DNA of 64,000 nucleotides from Zea mays (GCF_902167145.1 NC_050101.1:176696428-176760427), one strand, 5' to 3'. Shown: positions 33,937 to 46,080, counted from the first letter of the stretch. Numbers and translations are program-made. Notes: generated by a model from the sequence alone, not told the origin.

Positions 33937-36900
33937 GTTTATGCATCCGGGGGCTCAAGTTGGATACTCGACAGCGGGTGCACAAACCACATGACCGGGG
34001 AGAAAAGAATGTTCTCCTCCTACGAGAAAAACCAAGATCCCCAACGAGCTATCACATTCGGGGATGGAAATCAAGGTTTGGTCAAAGGTCTTGGTAAAAT
34101 TGCTATTTCTCCTGACCATTCTATTTCCAATGTTTTTCTTGTTGATTCATTAGATTACAACTTGCTCTCTGTTTCCCAATTATGTCAAATGGGCTACAAC
34201 TGTCTTTTTACTGATGTAGGTGTCACTGTCTTTAGAAGAAGTGATGATTCAATAGCATTTAAGGGTGTGTTAGAGGGTCAGCTATACTTAGTAGATTTTG
34301 ATAGAGCGGAACTCGACACATGCTTAATTGCTAAGACTAACATGGGTTGGCTCTGGCATCGCCGACTAGCTCATGTTGGGATGAAGAATCTTCATAAGCT
34401 TCTAAAGGGAGAACACATTTTAGGATTAACAAATGTTCATTTTGAGAAAGACAGGATTTGTAGCGCATGCCAGGCGGGAAAGCAAGTTGGAGCCCATCAT
34501 CCACACAAGAACATCATGACGACCGACAGGCCGCTTGAGCTACTCCACATGGATCTATTCGGCCCAATTGCTTACATAAGCATCGGCGGGAGTAAGTATT
34601 GTCTTGTAATAGTGGATGATTATTCTCGCTTCACTTGGGTATTCTTTTTACAGGAAAAATCTCAAACCCAAGAGACCTTAAAGGGATTCTTGAGACGGGC
34701 TCAAAATGAGTTCGGCTTAAGGATCAAGAAAATAAGAAGCGACAACGGGACGGAGTTCAAGAACTCTCAAATCGAAGGCTTCCTTGAGGAGGAGGGCATC
34801 AAGCATGAGTTCTCCTCTCCCTACACGCCACAACAAAATGGTGTAGTGGAGAGAAAGAATCGAACTCTATTGGACATGGCAAGAACCATGCTTGATGAGT
34901 ACAAGACACCGGATCGGTTTTGGGCCGAAGCGGTCAACACCGCCTGCTACGCCATCAACCGGTTATATCTTCACCGAATCCTCAAGAAAACATCCTATGA
35001 ACTCCTAACCGGTAAAAAGCCCAACATTTCATATTTTAGAGTTTTTGGTAGCAAATGCTTTATTCTTGTTAAAAGAGGTAGAAAATCTAAATTTGCACCT
35101 AAAACTGTAGAAGGCTTTTTACTAGGATATGACTCAAACACAAGGGCATATAGAGTCTTTAACAAGTCCTCAGGACTTATTGAAGTATCTTGTGACGTTG
35201 TGTTTGATGAGACTAACGGCTCTCAAGTAGAGCAAGTTGATCTTGATGAGATAGGTGAAGAACAGGCTCCATGCATAGCGCTAAGGAACATGTCCATTGG
35301 GGATGTGTGTCCTAAGGAATCCGAAGAGCCTCCACATGCACAAGATCAACCATCCTCCTCCACGCAAGCATCTCCACCAACTCAAAATGAGGATGAGGCT
35401 CAAGTTGATGAAGGACAAAATCAAGAAGATGAGCCACCTCAAGATAATGGCAATGATCAAGGGGGAGATACAAATGATCAAGAAAAGGAGGATGAGGAAG
35501 AACCAAGGCCGCCACACCCAAGAGTCCACCAAGCAATCCAACGAGATCACCCCGTCGACACCATTCTCGGCGACATTCATAAGGGGGTAACTACTCGATC
35601 TCGGGTTGCACATTTTTGTGAGCATTACTCTTTTGTTTCCTCCATTGAGCCACACAGGGTGGAGGAAGCACTTCAAGATTCGGATTGGGTGATGGCGATG
35701 CAAGAGGAGCTCAACAACTTCACAAGGAATGAGGTATGGCATTTGGTTCCACGTCCTAACCAAAATGTTGTAGGAACCAAATGGGTCTTCCGCAACAAGC
35801 AAGATGAGCATGGTGTGGTGACAAGGAACAAAGCACGACTTGTGGCCAAGGGATATTCCCAAGTCGAAGGTTTGGATTTCGGTGAAACCTATGCACCCGT
35901 AGCTAGGCTTGAGTCAATTCGCATATTATTGGCCTATGCTACTTACCATGGCTTTAAGCTTTATCAAATGGACGTGAAAAGTGCCTTCCTCAACGGGCCA
36001 ATCAAGGAAGAGGTCTATGTTGAGCAACCTCCCGGCTTTGAGGACAGTGAGTATCCTAACCATGTCTATAGGCTCTCTAAGGCGCTTTATGGGCTCAAGC
36101 AAGCCCCAAGAGCATGGTATGAATGCCTAAGAGATTTCCTTATTGCTAATGGCTTCAAAGTCGGCAAGGCCGATCCTACTTTATTCACTAAAACTCTTGA
36201 CAATGATTTGTTTGTATGCCAAATTTATGTTGATGATATTATATTTGGGTCTACTAACGAATCTACATGTGAAGAATTTAGTAGGATCATGATAAAGAAA
36301 TTCGAGATGTCTATGATGGGAGAGTTGAAGTATTTTCTAGGATTCCAAGTCAAGCAACTTCAAGAGGGCACTTTCATTAGCCAAACAAAGTACACTCAAG
36401 ACATCCTAAGCAAGTTTGGAATGAAGGATGCCAAGCCCATCAAAACACCCATGGGAACAAATGGGCATCTCGACCTCGACACGGGAGGTAAGTCCGTGGA
36501 TCAAAAGGTATACCGGTCGATGATAGGATCATTACTTTATTTATGTGCATCTCGACCGGACATTATGCTTTCCGTTTGCATGTGTGCAAGATTCCAATCC
36601 GACCCTAAGGAATCCCACCTTACGGCCGTAAAACGAATCTTGAGATATTTGGCTTATACACCTAAGTTTGGGCTTTGGTACCCTCGGGGATCCACTTTTG
36701 ATTTGATTGGTTATTCGGATGCCGATTGGGCAGGGTGTAAGGTTAATAGGAAGAGCACATCGGGGACTTGCCAGTTCTTGGGAAGATCCTTGGTGTCATG
36801 GGCTTCAAAGAAGCAAAATTCGGTCGCTCTTTCCACCGCCGAAGCCGAGTACATTGCCGCAGGTCATTGTTGCGCGCAATTGCTTTGGATGAGGCAAACC

Positions 36901-37182
36901 CTGCGGGACTACGGTTACAAATTAACCAAAGTCCCTTTGCTATGTGATAATGAGAGTGCAATCAAAATGGCCGACAATCCCGTCGAGCATAGCCGCACTA
37001 AGCACATAGCCATTCGGTATCATTTTCTTAGGGATCACCAACAAAAGGGAGATATCGAGATTTCTTACATTAATACTAAAGATCAATTAGCCGATATCTT
37101 TACCAAGCCACTTGATGAACAATCTTTTACCAAACTTAGGCATGAGCTCAATATTCTTGATTCTAGAAATTTCTTTTGCTAA
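33937..37182 (+). CDS. Pol polyprotein of element B (protease, integrase, RT, RNase H), intact
   Basis: The open frame begins right after a TAG (33934-33936); the first ATG (33991) lies downstream of the protease active site [11 protein letters not shown] (Asp codon 33970), so translation must enter upstream without that ATG. Domains: protease; GAG-pre-integrase zinc motif (about 34365-34480); integrase with acidic residues at about 34552, 34741 and 34849; RT with [14 protein letters not shown] and YVDD at 36226-36237; RNase H from YSDADW (about 36712) to [11 protein letters not shown]. The frame differs from gag by one base, so expression needs splicing, frameshifting or reinitiation. All catalytic residues I can check are present. 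Confidence 0.93.
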   Translation, partial: VYASGGSSWILDSGCTNHMTGEKRMFSSYEKNQDPQRAITFGDGNQGLVKGLGKIAISPDHSISNVFLVDSLDYNLLSVSQLCQMGYNCLFTDVGVTVFRRSDDSIAFKGVLEGQLYLVDFDRAELDTCLIAKTNMGWLWHRRLAHVGMKNLHKLLKGEHILGLTNVHFEKDRICSACQAGKQVGAHHPHKNIMTTDRPLELLHMDLFGPIAYISIGGSKYCLVIVDDYSRFTWVFFLQEKSQTQETLKGFLRRAQNEFGLRIKKIRSDNGTEFKNSQIEGFLEEEGIKHEFSSPYTPQQNGVVERKNRTLLDMARTMLDEYKTPDRFWAEAVNTACYAINRLYLHRILKKTSYELLTGKKPNISYFRVFGSKCFILVKRGRKSKFAPKTVEGFLLGYDSNTRAYRVFNKSSGLIEVSCDVVFDETNGSQVEQVDLDEIGEEQAPCIALRNMSIGDVCPKESEEPPHAQDQPSSSTQASPPTQNEDEAQVDEGQNQEDEPPQDNGNDQGGDTNDQEKEDEEEPRPPHPRVHQAIQRDHPVDTILGDIHKGVTTRSRVAHFCEHYSFVSSIEPHRVEEALQDSDWVMAMQEELNNFTRNEVWHLVPRPNQNVVGTKWVFRNKQDEHGVVTRNKARLVAKGYSQVEGLDFGETYAPVARLESIRILLAYATYHGFKLYQMDVKSAFLNGPIKEEVYVEQPPGFEDSEYPNHVYRLSKALYGLKQAPRAWYECLRDFLIANGFKVGKADPTLFTKTLDNDLFVCQIYVDDIIFGSTNESTCEEFSRIMIKKFEMSMMGELKYFLGFQVKQLQEGTFISQTKYTQDILSKFGMKDAKPIKTPMGTNGHLDLDTGGKSVDQKVYRSMIGSLLYLCASRPDIMLSVCMCARFQSDPKESHLTAVKRILRYLAYTPKFGLWYPRGSTFDLIGYSDADWAGCKVNRKSTSGTCQFLGRSLVSWASKKQNSVALSTAEAEYIAAGHCCAQLLWMRQTLRDYGYKLTKVPLLCDNESAIKMADNPVEHSRTKHIAIRYHFLRDHQQKGDIEISYINTKDQLADIFTKPLDEQSFTKLRHELNILDSRNFFC

Positions 37183-38013
37183 CTTGCACACATAGCTCAT
37201 TTATATACCTTTGATCATATCTCTTTCATATGCTATGACTAATGTGTTTTTCAAGTGTATCTCAAACCAAGTCATAGGTGTATTGAAAGGAAATTGGAGT
37301 CTTCGGCGAAGACAAAGGCTTCCACTCCGTAACTCATCCTTCGCCATCGCTCCAAGAAAAGGACCTTGTCTTTGGGGGAGAGAGTACGAGCCCAAAGCAA
37401 AAGGACCGGACTTCGTCTTTGGTATAATCTTAACTCATTTAGTTATGACCAAAGGGGAAGATAGTACTTAATGGGCTCTAATGATTCCGTTTTTGGCGAT
37501 TCATGCCAAAGGGGGAGAAAGTATGAGCCCAAAGCAAAAGGACCGCACCACCACCAATTTCAAAAACTTAGTTTTTCAAAGAGTATTTTCAATTGGTATT
37601 CTACTATGTGCAAGAAGGGGGCGAAAGTAGTATTTCAAAAATGATATATCAAAACCCTCTTGAACACTAAGAGGTGGATCTCATTTAGGGGGAGTTTTGT
37701 TAAGTCAAAGGAAAAGCATTTGAAACAGGGGAGAAAATTTCAAATCTTGAAAATGCTTTGCAAACTCTTATTCATTTACCTTTGACTATTTGCAAAAGAT
37801 CTCTGAAATGGATTTACAAAAGAATTTGCAAAAACAAAACATGTGGTGCAAAAGTGGTCCAAAATGTTAAAAATAAAGAAACAATCCATGCAAGAATTCT
37901 TATTGGCTCAATTCCAAGCAACCTTTGCACTTACATTATGCAAACTAGTTTGATTATGCACTTTTATATTTGCTTAGGTTTGTGTTGGCATCAATCACCA
38001 AAAAGGGGGAGAT
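37183..38013 (+). other. 3' non-coding region of element B with purine tracts
   Basis: No env-like frame, although some SIRE-type relatives have one here. Purine tracts recur (TTTGGGGGAGAGAGTA about 37372, AAAGGGGGAGAAAGTA about 37508, TTAGGGGGAG about 37686) before the functional tract AAAAAGGGGGAGAT at 38000-38013. Confidence 0.75.
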
Positions 38014-39249
38014 TGAAAGGGAATTAGGCTTACACCTACTTCCTAATTGATTTTGGTGGTTGAATTGCCCAACACAAATAATTGGACTAACTAGTTTGCT
38101 CTAGACTATATGTTCTACAGGTATCAAAGGTTCATCTACAACTATACTAAATCGACTGTCCGGAATACCGTAGATTATTCCGGACAGGAGAAGCTTTTTG
38201 GAAAAATAGGCCAAGCGCGGACCGTCCGGGCCCTTGTGACGGACCGTCCGGGACACAAGGATGACCCTCGGACAGAACCAATGCAAAAATCTGAGTCTGC
38301 ACTATGGACCGTCCGGAGGATAAGCGCGGACCGTCTGAGACCTCGCGCGGACCGTCCGGCCTCAGGCGCGGACCGTCCGGTAGGTGAGGAACCGAAAAAC
38401 CCGAAGGTAACGGGTTCGGTAAAATGAATTTTAGCGTCCGCGCGGACCGTCCGGGGTGCTCGACCGGACCATCCGCGCCAGGCTTTATCTGACATCTGAC
38501 GACACATTAAATGCAATATAGCCGTTGATATAGCCGTTACTGCTGACCGTTGCATTTTCAGCCGTTGATCTACAGGCGCGGACCGTCCGGACCTGGCTCG
38601 CGGACCGTCCGCGCTCGGCAGAATGGCCCAACGGCTAGGAAGTGGTTGGTGGCTATAAATACAACCCCAACCACCTCCATTCAATACATCCAAGCATTCC
38701 AACCTTCAACATTCAATACAAGAGCTAGCAATCCATTCCAAGACACATTCAAAGTCTCCATCTCTCCAAGTTTCTCAATTGAGAAAAGAGATCATTAGTG
38801 ATTAGTGACTTGAGAGAGAAAGTGATCCGTGTGCTATTTGTCGCTCTTGTCGCTTGGCTTTTTGCAATCGTGCTTTCTTTCAATCTTTCATTGCGATCAA
38901 ACTCACCTGTAATTGAGGCAAGAGACACCAATCTTGTGGTGATCCTTGTGGGAACTTTGTGTTCCAAGTGATTGAGAAGAGAAAGCTCACTCGGTCCGAG
39001 GGACCGTTTGAGAGAGGGAAAGGGTTGAAAGAGACCCGGCCTTTGTGGCCTCCTCAATGGGGAGTAGGTTTGCGAGAACCGAACCTCGGTAAAACAAATC
39101 CGCGTGTCACACTTCTTATTTGCTTGTGATTTGTTTTCCACCCTCTCTCGCGGACTCGATCATATTTCTAACGCTAACCCGACTTGTAGTTGTGATTAAC
39201 TTTGTAAATTTCAGTTTCGCCCTATTCACCCCCCTCTAGGCGACTATCA
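38014..39249 (+). repeat. 3' LTR of element B
   Basis: 1236 bp; six substitutions and one indel from the 5' LTR. TATA box at 38654-38661. Followed directly by CTAAC. Confidence 0.95.
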
Positions 39250-39324
39250 CTAACCTCGGTTGTAGTTATGCTTAAACTTTATAAATTTCAGATTTTCCTA
39301 TTCACCCCCTCTAGGCGACTTTCA
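39250..39324 (+). repeat. 3' LTR of element A, terminal part
   Basis: Starts with the CTAAC duplication and continues the A-type LTR (TAGTTATGCTTAAACTTTAT ... CTAGGCGACTTTCA), ending at the GTCCT flank. Confidence 0.93.
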
Positions 39325-41036
39325 GTCCTCCATGTTGTCGACGACGCTGTTGGAGGCGTATGTCGCTGGGCAAGAATCGGTGATCCCACCGGTGAACGCC
39401 ATCCCTGCACGTCGTGTCCAAATGCACAACGTACACTTTTGCGTGATCCACGGATGGATAGCGATAGTGCCGCTGCCGGTTGTTGAATGTGGCATCCCCA
39501 TCGCGCTCCCATCACCACCGGTGCCGATGGAGGTAGAGTTGGCGACACCACCACCTCATCCACCCACTGCAGCGACATTTCGTCGCCGTTCCCCAACCCC
39601 GCTGGAGTCAGTTGTCGCGTGGGACCATTGCTGTTCGTCGCGGACAACCTCATCGCACCGCCGACGCTCTGCGTGGATGCCTCATTTTCACCAGCCACCA
39701 CCCCAATGGGGTGGCCTCGACTCCCTCCTCCAGTGAGAGGGCCTAAGGGCCCTCATACCGGCCCGTGGCGGTTGTCGCCACACCAGCCGGTGGGGGTGGT
39801 GCCGGCGGTTCCAGCGCGGACGGACATGTGGGGGGTGACCCCTCGGCGCGGACCCCCATGGCGATGGCCGAGCCCCCTTCCCCCCCGGCAAGCCCCGCCG
39901 GCGGCGACCGAGCACCCCTCGACGTGGGACCCCAACGACGGTCGAGCCATCCTAGCATGGGCCCCTGGAGGCTGCTCCCAGGCGACGGAGGAGGAGGCCC
40001 CCCCTCCCTTGCGCGCGACGGCGCCTGTGCATGGGCAGGGGCAGTTAGGGTTTTGAAAACCCTAACCGCCCCTATTTTATAATGGGTGCATGGTGCCCTT
40101 GGTCGGCCACCTAGGCCGGCATGCAGACCACCAGGCCGCTGCCTGGCCCGCCTTGCTGGACGCCTGGGCCGCCACCGTGGGCCAAAAATGGCCTAAAAGG
40201 CCTGTTTTGCCATTTTTATTTTTGCAATTTCAACACAAGACTCTGTTCAATATATAATTCAGTTTTAACCCGTGTTAGTGCATCTAAATTTGTTATTCAG
40301 ACTGTAAATTGTTACATGTATTTGTACAGATTTCTTTGTTTTATTATTAAATTATTAATATAGCATACTTTGGTTCGTGAATTATTTGTGTTTTTACATT
40401 TATAATTCACATATCTCTAATTGCTTTTGTTTTTCACTTTCTTTTAAGTTTGTATGCAAAACATAGCACATAATTAAGTTTAAACTTAATTATTCTCACG
40501 TAAAATAAAATTACATTATTTTGGGATTAAGCACAGGGTGATAGGTCCTAGGCACTGGATGTGCTAATTTTTTTACAAAGTTTAGTAGCCCAGAGACTAT
40601 GCTTTAGGCCACATTTAAATGACTATCACTATGAGGTCTATATATTTTCGGATGATTACTTATACATGCTAACCCAAAATAAAATATCATATGAAGTTTT
40701 TTAATATTATTTTGATATATAGTTGAGCCTGAGAAGCGGAGACCTAAGCATTGACTGTGGTTTGTTCATTCATTAACTTATCAACCCAGAGACGTGCTTT
40801 TAGGTAGCAAGTTACTTGCCCACTACTAGGAGATCTACCTCATTAATTTGAGAATTATCTATAGATTGTTCACTAAATACTCAAAATATTTATTCAATAT
40901 GAAGGTTTAATACCTTTATGAAACTCATAACATATGTAATTTTAAGGATTTTTGCATTTGAGCTTACAATATCACCATTGTGACTCTTAGTTTACACAAT
41001 AAATTAATGAAAGTCCATGGTCATGACCGTAGGGAC
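39325..41036 (+). other. Leader of element C, origin unclear
   Basis: After element A the interior of C resumes. 39325-40200 is GC-rich with overlapping short frames on both strands but no recognised domain; 40015-40080 holds GGGTTTTGAAAACCC and an ATTTTATAA stretch; 40200-41036 is AT-rich. A leader of ~1.7 kb is long for a copia element with 167-bp LTRs, so the GC-rich half may be captured or inserted DNA. No terminal repeats seen. Confidence 0.5.
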
Positions 41037-41832
41037 ATGGCAACTAAAGAGTTCGAGGAACTCTCTCTTGATGGGCACAATTACCCAACTTGGGCTTCAG
41101 ACATTGAAATTACTTTGCTTCTTGTGGGATTATTGATGCTATCGCAGCACCAATCACTAGTGCCAACCCAATTAATGATGTTAAAAAGAACACTACTCTT
41201 TTCCTTTTGAGGCTCTATATCCATAAAGATCTCAAACAAGAGTACCTTATGGAAAGATGCCCACATAACTTATGGAAAGCCCTTAAAGAGCGCTATGAAC
41301 AGCAGAAGGAATTCATATGGCCTTCGGCCAATCATGAGTGGAATCACCTTCGTTTACAAGATTTTAAATCTGTTGCAGAATACAATCATGTTCTTCATAG
41401 TATTTGCTCTAAGTTGAAGTTTTATGAGAAAGAACCCTCAGAGGCAGATAAGATAAAAAACTCTATCTACCATGCTTCGAGAGGATAGGATATTACACCA
41501 GCAATATCGCTCTAATAATTTCTAGAAACATTCTCAGTTAATGCATACATTGACTATGGCAGAAAACATCATGAGCTTCTTTTAAAGAATGCTCAGCAGC
41601 GCCCTACGGGTTCTGCTCCACTGCCTGAGGTTCACTTCAATGTTCATAAGACTGATAATAATAAGGGATTCAAGAAAAATTTCAATAATTCCACTAGACC
41701 TTGCAAATTCGACAAACGCAAATTCCATAAAAGAGGAAAAGGAAAGGGTAAAGGTAAGCCTTCACCACCTAAGGGCAATAAAGTTTGCCACAAATGTGGT
41801 AGTGAGGGCCACTTTGCTAGGAATTGTACTTG

Positions 41833-43060
41833 TGAAAGGGAAATGTGCCCTTGGGCCATTTCTAAGTATTTTGGTGATTTAGTGTCCAACACAAGTGCTT
41901 AGATGATAAACTATGCCAAATGGTGGATAAGGTGCAAATCAATACAAAGGTATGATTCTAGACTTAGTACATTGGTTTATGTGTACTAACATGTTTGTCT
42001 AAGTGCTAGAATCAGAGAAAATAAAATTGAAAAGCTTGGCTCGAAGCAGCCAAGAGTCTGCTCAGTCTGGGTGCACCGGACTGTCCGGTGGTGCACCGGA
42101 CAGTGTCCGGTGCGCTAGGCTGGCGTCTGTCAACTGGCTGCTCTCTGGTCTCGTCGGCGGCGTACGACTATAAATCACCGGACTGTCCGGTAGTGCACCG
42201 GACTGTCCGGTGAGCCAACAGTCAGCCGGGCCAACGGTCGGTCGCGTAATCCGCGCGCGACGCGTGGCAGAGCCAACGGTCAGAAGGGAGCACCGGACAG
42301 TGTCCGGTGCGCCAACGGCTCTAAATCTCCAACGGTCGGCTTTGCCAAAGAAGGAAAGAAATCCGCACCGGACAGTGTCCGGTGGTGCACCGGACTGTCC
42401 GGTGCGCCAGGCGACAGAAGGCAAAAATTGCCTTCCTGGAATGCTCTCAACGGCTCCTAGCTGCCTTGGGGCTATAAAAGGGACCCCTAGGCGCATGGAG
42501 GAGGACACCAAGCATCCTTTGAGCATTGTTGATCACTCACACTTCATTCTTGCGCACTTGTTCGACATTCTTAGTGATTTGAGCTCCGTTCTAGTGAGAA
42601 CCTTGAGATATTGTTTTGAGCTCAAGTCTTGGTCTTGTGTGTGCGTATTTGCTGTGGTTTTGAGTGTGTTGCTTCCCTCCCTTACTCCAGTGCTTCATTT
42701 TGATTCTTATTGTAAGGGCGAGAGACTTCAAGTTGTGGAGATTCCTCGCAAACGGGAAAGAGTAAAGTAAAGAAGATCACCGTGGTATTCAAGTTGATCA
42801 TTGGATCACTTGAGAGGAGTTGAGTGCAACTCTCGTCCGTTGGGACGCCACAACGTGGAGTAGGCAAGTTTTGTACTTGGCCGAACCACGGGATAAATCC
42901 TCGTGTCTCTTGTGCTTGTCCTTACTGTGTTTATTGTGTCTCACAAGAGAACTCCTCTCTAGCCATTTGGCCTTATTGTGCTAACTCCTAATCAAGTTTT
43001 GTTGGATTAAGTTTCAAGTTTTTACAGGATCACCTATTCACCCCCCTCTAGGTGCTCTCA
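41833..43060 (+). mobile_element. Solo LTR D of an Opie/Ji-type copia element
   Basis: 1228 bp, TGAAAGGG...GCTCTCA, flanked by perfect ACTTG duplications (41828-41832 and 43061-43065). Carries CACCGGACTGTCCGGTG palindromes (about 42075-42415) and TATAAAAG at 42473-42480. No internal region, so it arose by LTR-LTR recombination. Sequence is related to but distinct from the LTRs of A and B. Confidence 0.93.
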
Positions 43061-44731
43061 ACTTGCCCTAAACATTTTGTTATTTTATATCAACAATCCC
43101 TCAAGAAGGAAAAGTCTGACAAGCCAAGATTTGAGGCTCATTTCAATCTTGTTGAAGCGACACCTGAGGTTGGAAGTTCTTCGTTGGCTTCTACTGAACC
43201 GCAAAACACTCTTGCTGGAGAGAACCTCACTGTTGTTGACAACAAGCTTATCCTTCCACAAGTTGATGAAATATATGGCATGATCATTGAGTATCTGTCG
43301 AAGGATCCATATGGAGATTTGGTATAATCTCCCATACTTGGAGATTTGATCTATGATCAATTAGGCCTATGCAAATGTCCTATATTGTCATTTCATTGTT
43401 GTTGTAATAAAGTATAGATGTACAAACTCATGTCATGAGATGTATGATACTCTCCAGACCTTTGTTGGGTCATGTGAGTTGTGTAGACTCATCAAATTGA
43501 GTCACCATACTATTATTGTAAAATTGTTTTTATAATGTGGCGTTGAATAAAATGTTTGTATAGTACCAAGTTGCATCACAAATTTTTATTTATAATTTCT
43601 TTATTTATATATGCATCATGATGTCAACTCGATGGAGGATGAGTTATGCCTTGTGGATAGTTGTACCACAAACGCTTTACTTAGGGAGATCAAAAATTTC
43701 CAGACTCTTAAAAAGAGAGATGGAAAAGTTTTGACCATCGTTGGAAGTGATGCGGTGATAGTTGGCTCTGGGCAAGCAACTATTACCCTCTCCATGGGTA
43801 CTGAAATCATTATCGAGGATGCATTGTTGTATCCTGATTTCACTCGTACCCGCCTAAGTTTCAGAGATATCCGGCAGAATGGGATCCATATTAAAACCCA
43901 TGATGAAAATCAAGAAGAGTTTCTATTTTCGACTAAGCCGAACAAATATGGAAAACGCATATGCGAGAAAATTCCATCACTCACGTCTGGGTTGTACTAT
44001 ATATATATATATTAAGTCCATTGCGCATGTTGCATATAAGGTGATTTTCCAAAATATTTATCCATTCCATATATGACATGATCAACTTGGTCATTCAGGC
44101 ATAGGGACGATGAACCGCTAAAATTACTTGAAAGAATTTAAGGAGATATTTGTGGGCCAATTACACCAACTTATGGGCCATTCAGGTACTTCATGGTATT
44201 GATTGATGCATCTACTCGATGGTTACATGTGTGTTTACTATCAATACGCAATCATGCATTTGCCAAGATAATGTCTCAAATTCACTACACCAAAATGTTT
44301 AACTTCCTAGGGCCTAAATCGTAGGAAGTTAGAGCAAAACTCTCAGAAGTTATACAAACCGTCGGAAGTTAGCAGAAACCATCAGAAGTTAGCTCGTCGA
44401 AACAATTTGGTCGTAAGTTAGGGTAACTTCCGAGGGCCTCTCGGAAGTTAAGGAAACTTCCTAGAGGGCTGTTCGCCTCTCGGAAGTTAATGGTTAACTT
44501 CCGAGAAGGCGCTTCCCTCTCGGAAGTTAAGGGCTGACGCCGTCCAGCACAGGGCTAACGCCGTCCAGAAATAACTTTTGACGGCCTCTCGGAAATTAGC
44601 CATTAACTTCCGAGAGTTTGCTATTCCTCTCGGAAGTTAAATTGACCAGCATTAAAAATACAATTTATTTTTGGTAATTCAACACATTGCATACATAACA
44701 AATATATTTAACAGCCACAATACACAACATA

Positions 44732-45749
44732 TCACATATAACATCTCACATACATAATAACAACATAAGAATTCACTGTCGCGTTCGTATTGAAAGGTGT
44801 GAAACCATCTGTCGCCAACCCAATTCGAATATTTCTCACTTCACTAGCAAATTCTGGATCAAAGTCATCTAGAGCCTTCCACGCATCACTGTCAGACGGG
44901 TGCGTCATCACATGAGTGTCCCCTCGTTCACGTTCTTTATGCCATCTCATGTGCCTAGCTGTGTTCCTCGAAAGAAACAAACGCTTAACACGAGGCGCAA
45001 GAGGCATGTAACGAAGTTGCTTTTGGGCTACCGTTGATGTGTCCATTTCACCATCATCGTTTTTTAACTTCTACATATCTCGACTTGCCACACTTTAGAC
45101 ACTTACTATCATTCTCACGATCCTTCCAGAACATCATACAATTATCTAGACAGACATCGATTTTCTGATAGTCCATACCTAGACCAGAGAGCAGTTTCCT
45201 GCACTGATACACGTCTTTCGGCATCTTGTGATTTGGTGGAAACACTTCGCTGATTAAGTTCAAGAGCTCGTTGTAACAATTGTTCGAGAACACGAACTTG
45301 GACTTGATAGCCATAAGTCGAGTCACGAAAGCGAGGACTGAAATTGTTGTGTGTTCGTGCAAAGGCTCTTCTGCAGCCTTAAGGAGGTCGAAGAACTTTT
45401 TAACCTCTAGAGGAGGCGGCTCCTCATGATTTGGTGGAAACACCAAATCAGGATCCTACCTTAAATCTTCAAGCATCTCGTCCATTCTATCGTACTCCAC
45501 GTCGTCAGTGTTGTTGGCTTCCGGCGAATTTTCACGGGGAAAGTCCTCACCGTGATACACCCAGACTTTATAGTCAGGCATGTAGCCATATTTGCAAAGG
45601 TGCCCCGACAGAGTTCTCTTGTCTTGACATCTACAAATCCGACACATACTACATGGACAACGCACATCCGTGCTGGTTCTTGATATAGCAAAAGCACGAT
45701 CGATAAAATCCTCTGTCTTTCTTATCCAATCTGCTGAGGGATCATTCAT
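44732..45749 (-). pseudogene. TNP2-type CACTA transposase, truncated and broken
   Basis: Read from 45749 down. An N-terminal zinc-type transposase-associated domain has CPCSMCRICRCQDKRTLSGH and a DEMLEDLR end. A TAG at about 45456 interrupts the frame, which goes on into the typical block PPNHEEPPPLEVKKFFDLL...MPKDVYQCRKLLSGLGMDY...CLKCGKSRYVEV. One extra A near 45057-45062 shifts the frame. It resumes as QKQLRYMPLAPRVKRLFLSRNTARHMRWHKE ... RIGLATDGFTPFN and then is lost near 44770, before the catalytic domain. Intact relatives are several times longer and cut at CACTA ends. This copy cannot transpose itself. Confidence 0.9.
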
Positions 45750-45905
45750 ACGCTAACCTTCATACATCCATCGACGGTCCTCACCCACCATATTTGATTC
45801 TAAAATAGTAGAACACATGATTCATAAATTTTTTCCGGTACTAAACGCATATCAATCGTGTCACTACATCTATAGGAAAAGATAGTTCCTAAACCCACCC
45901 ATGAG

Positions 45906-46080
45906 TGATCGATAGAGCAACGATTTATGACGAGCAACGAGTCCGAACGAAATTTCAGCAGCATAACCCCGTTGTTCTCCATTTGCATGCCCATAAATGG
46001 TGCAATAGAGAACAACAGGGTTATGTCACCGAAATCTCGTTCGGACCCGTCATCGTCATAAATCCATAGCTCTATCATCC
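45906..46080. repeat. Imperfect inverted repeat inside the CACTA element
   Basis: Arms about 45906-45979 and 46008-46080 are inverted copies. The core ATTTATGACGA...GTCCGAACGA...ATAACCCCGTTGTTCTC pairs with its complement with roughly ten mismatches, leaving a loop of ~28 bases. A transcript through it would fold into a hairpin. It lies upstream (- strand sense) of the transposase remnant. Confidence 0.85.

Larger units (their letters stand above)
29945..39249 (+). mobile_element. SIRE/Opie-type copia element B (young, intact)
   Basis: 9305 bp with LTRs 29945-31181 and 38014-39249 and a perfect target duplication CTAAC (29940-29944 and 39250-39254). Primer site, gag, pol and polypurine tract are all present and both frames are open. 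By eye the LTRs differ by six substitutions (five transitions) and one C indel over 1236 bp, about 0.5%. With the commonly used grass LTR rate of 1.3e-8 per site per year this gives roughly 0.2 million years. It sits inside the 3' LTR of element A. It is a candidate autonomous element. Confidence 0.95.
20921..39324 (+). mobile_element. SIRE/Opie-type copia element A (old, broken)
   Basis: LTRs at 20921-22105 and 28838-29944 plus 39250-39324; the 3' LTR is split by element B. Termini TGAAAG...CTTTCA are perfect inverted repeats. Flanks GCCCT (20916-20920) and GTCCT (39325-39329) are a 5-bp duplication with one C/T change. In the first ~200 bp the LTRs already differ at about nine bases plus indels, far more than in element B. 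Gag and pol carry several stops and frameshifts. The order of insertion is C, then A, then B. Confidence 0.92.

Noticed and set aside
39288..40056. Overlapping frames of 137 and 189 codons after element A
   Set aside because: No recognisable domain, Pro/Arg-rich, and located in the leader of a retrotransposon; listed only as unexplained DNA.
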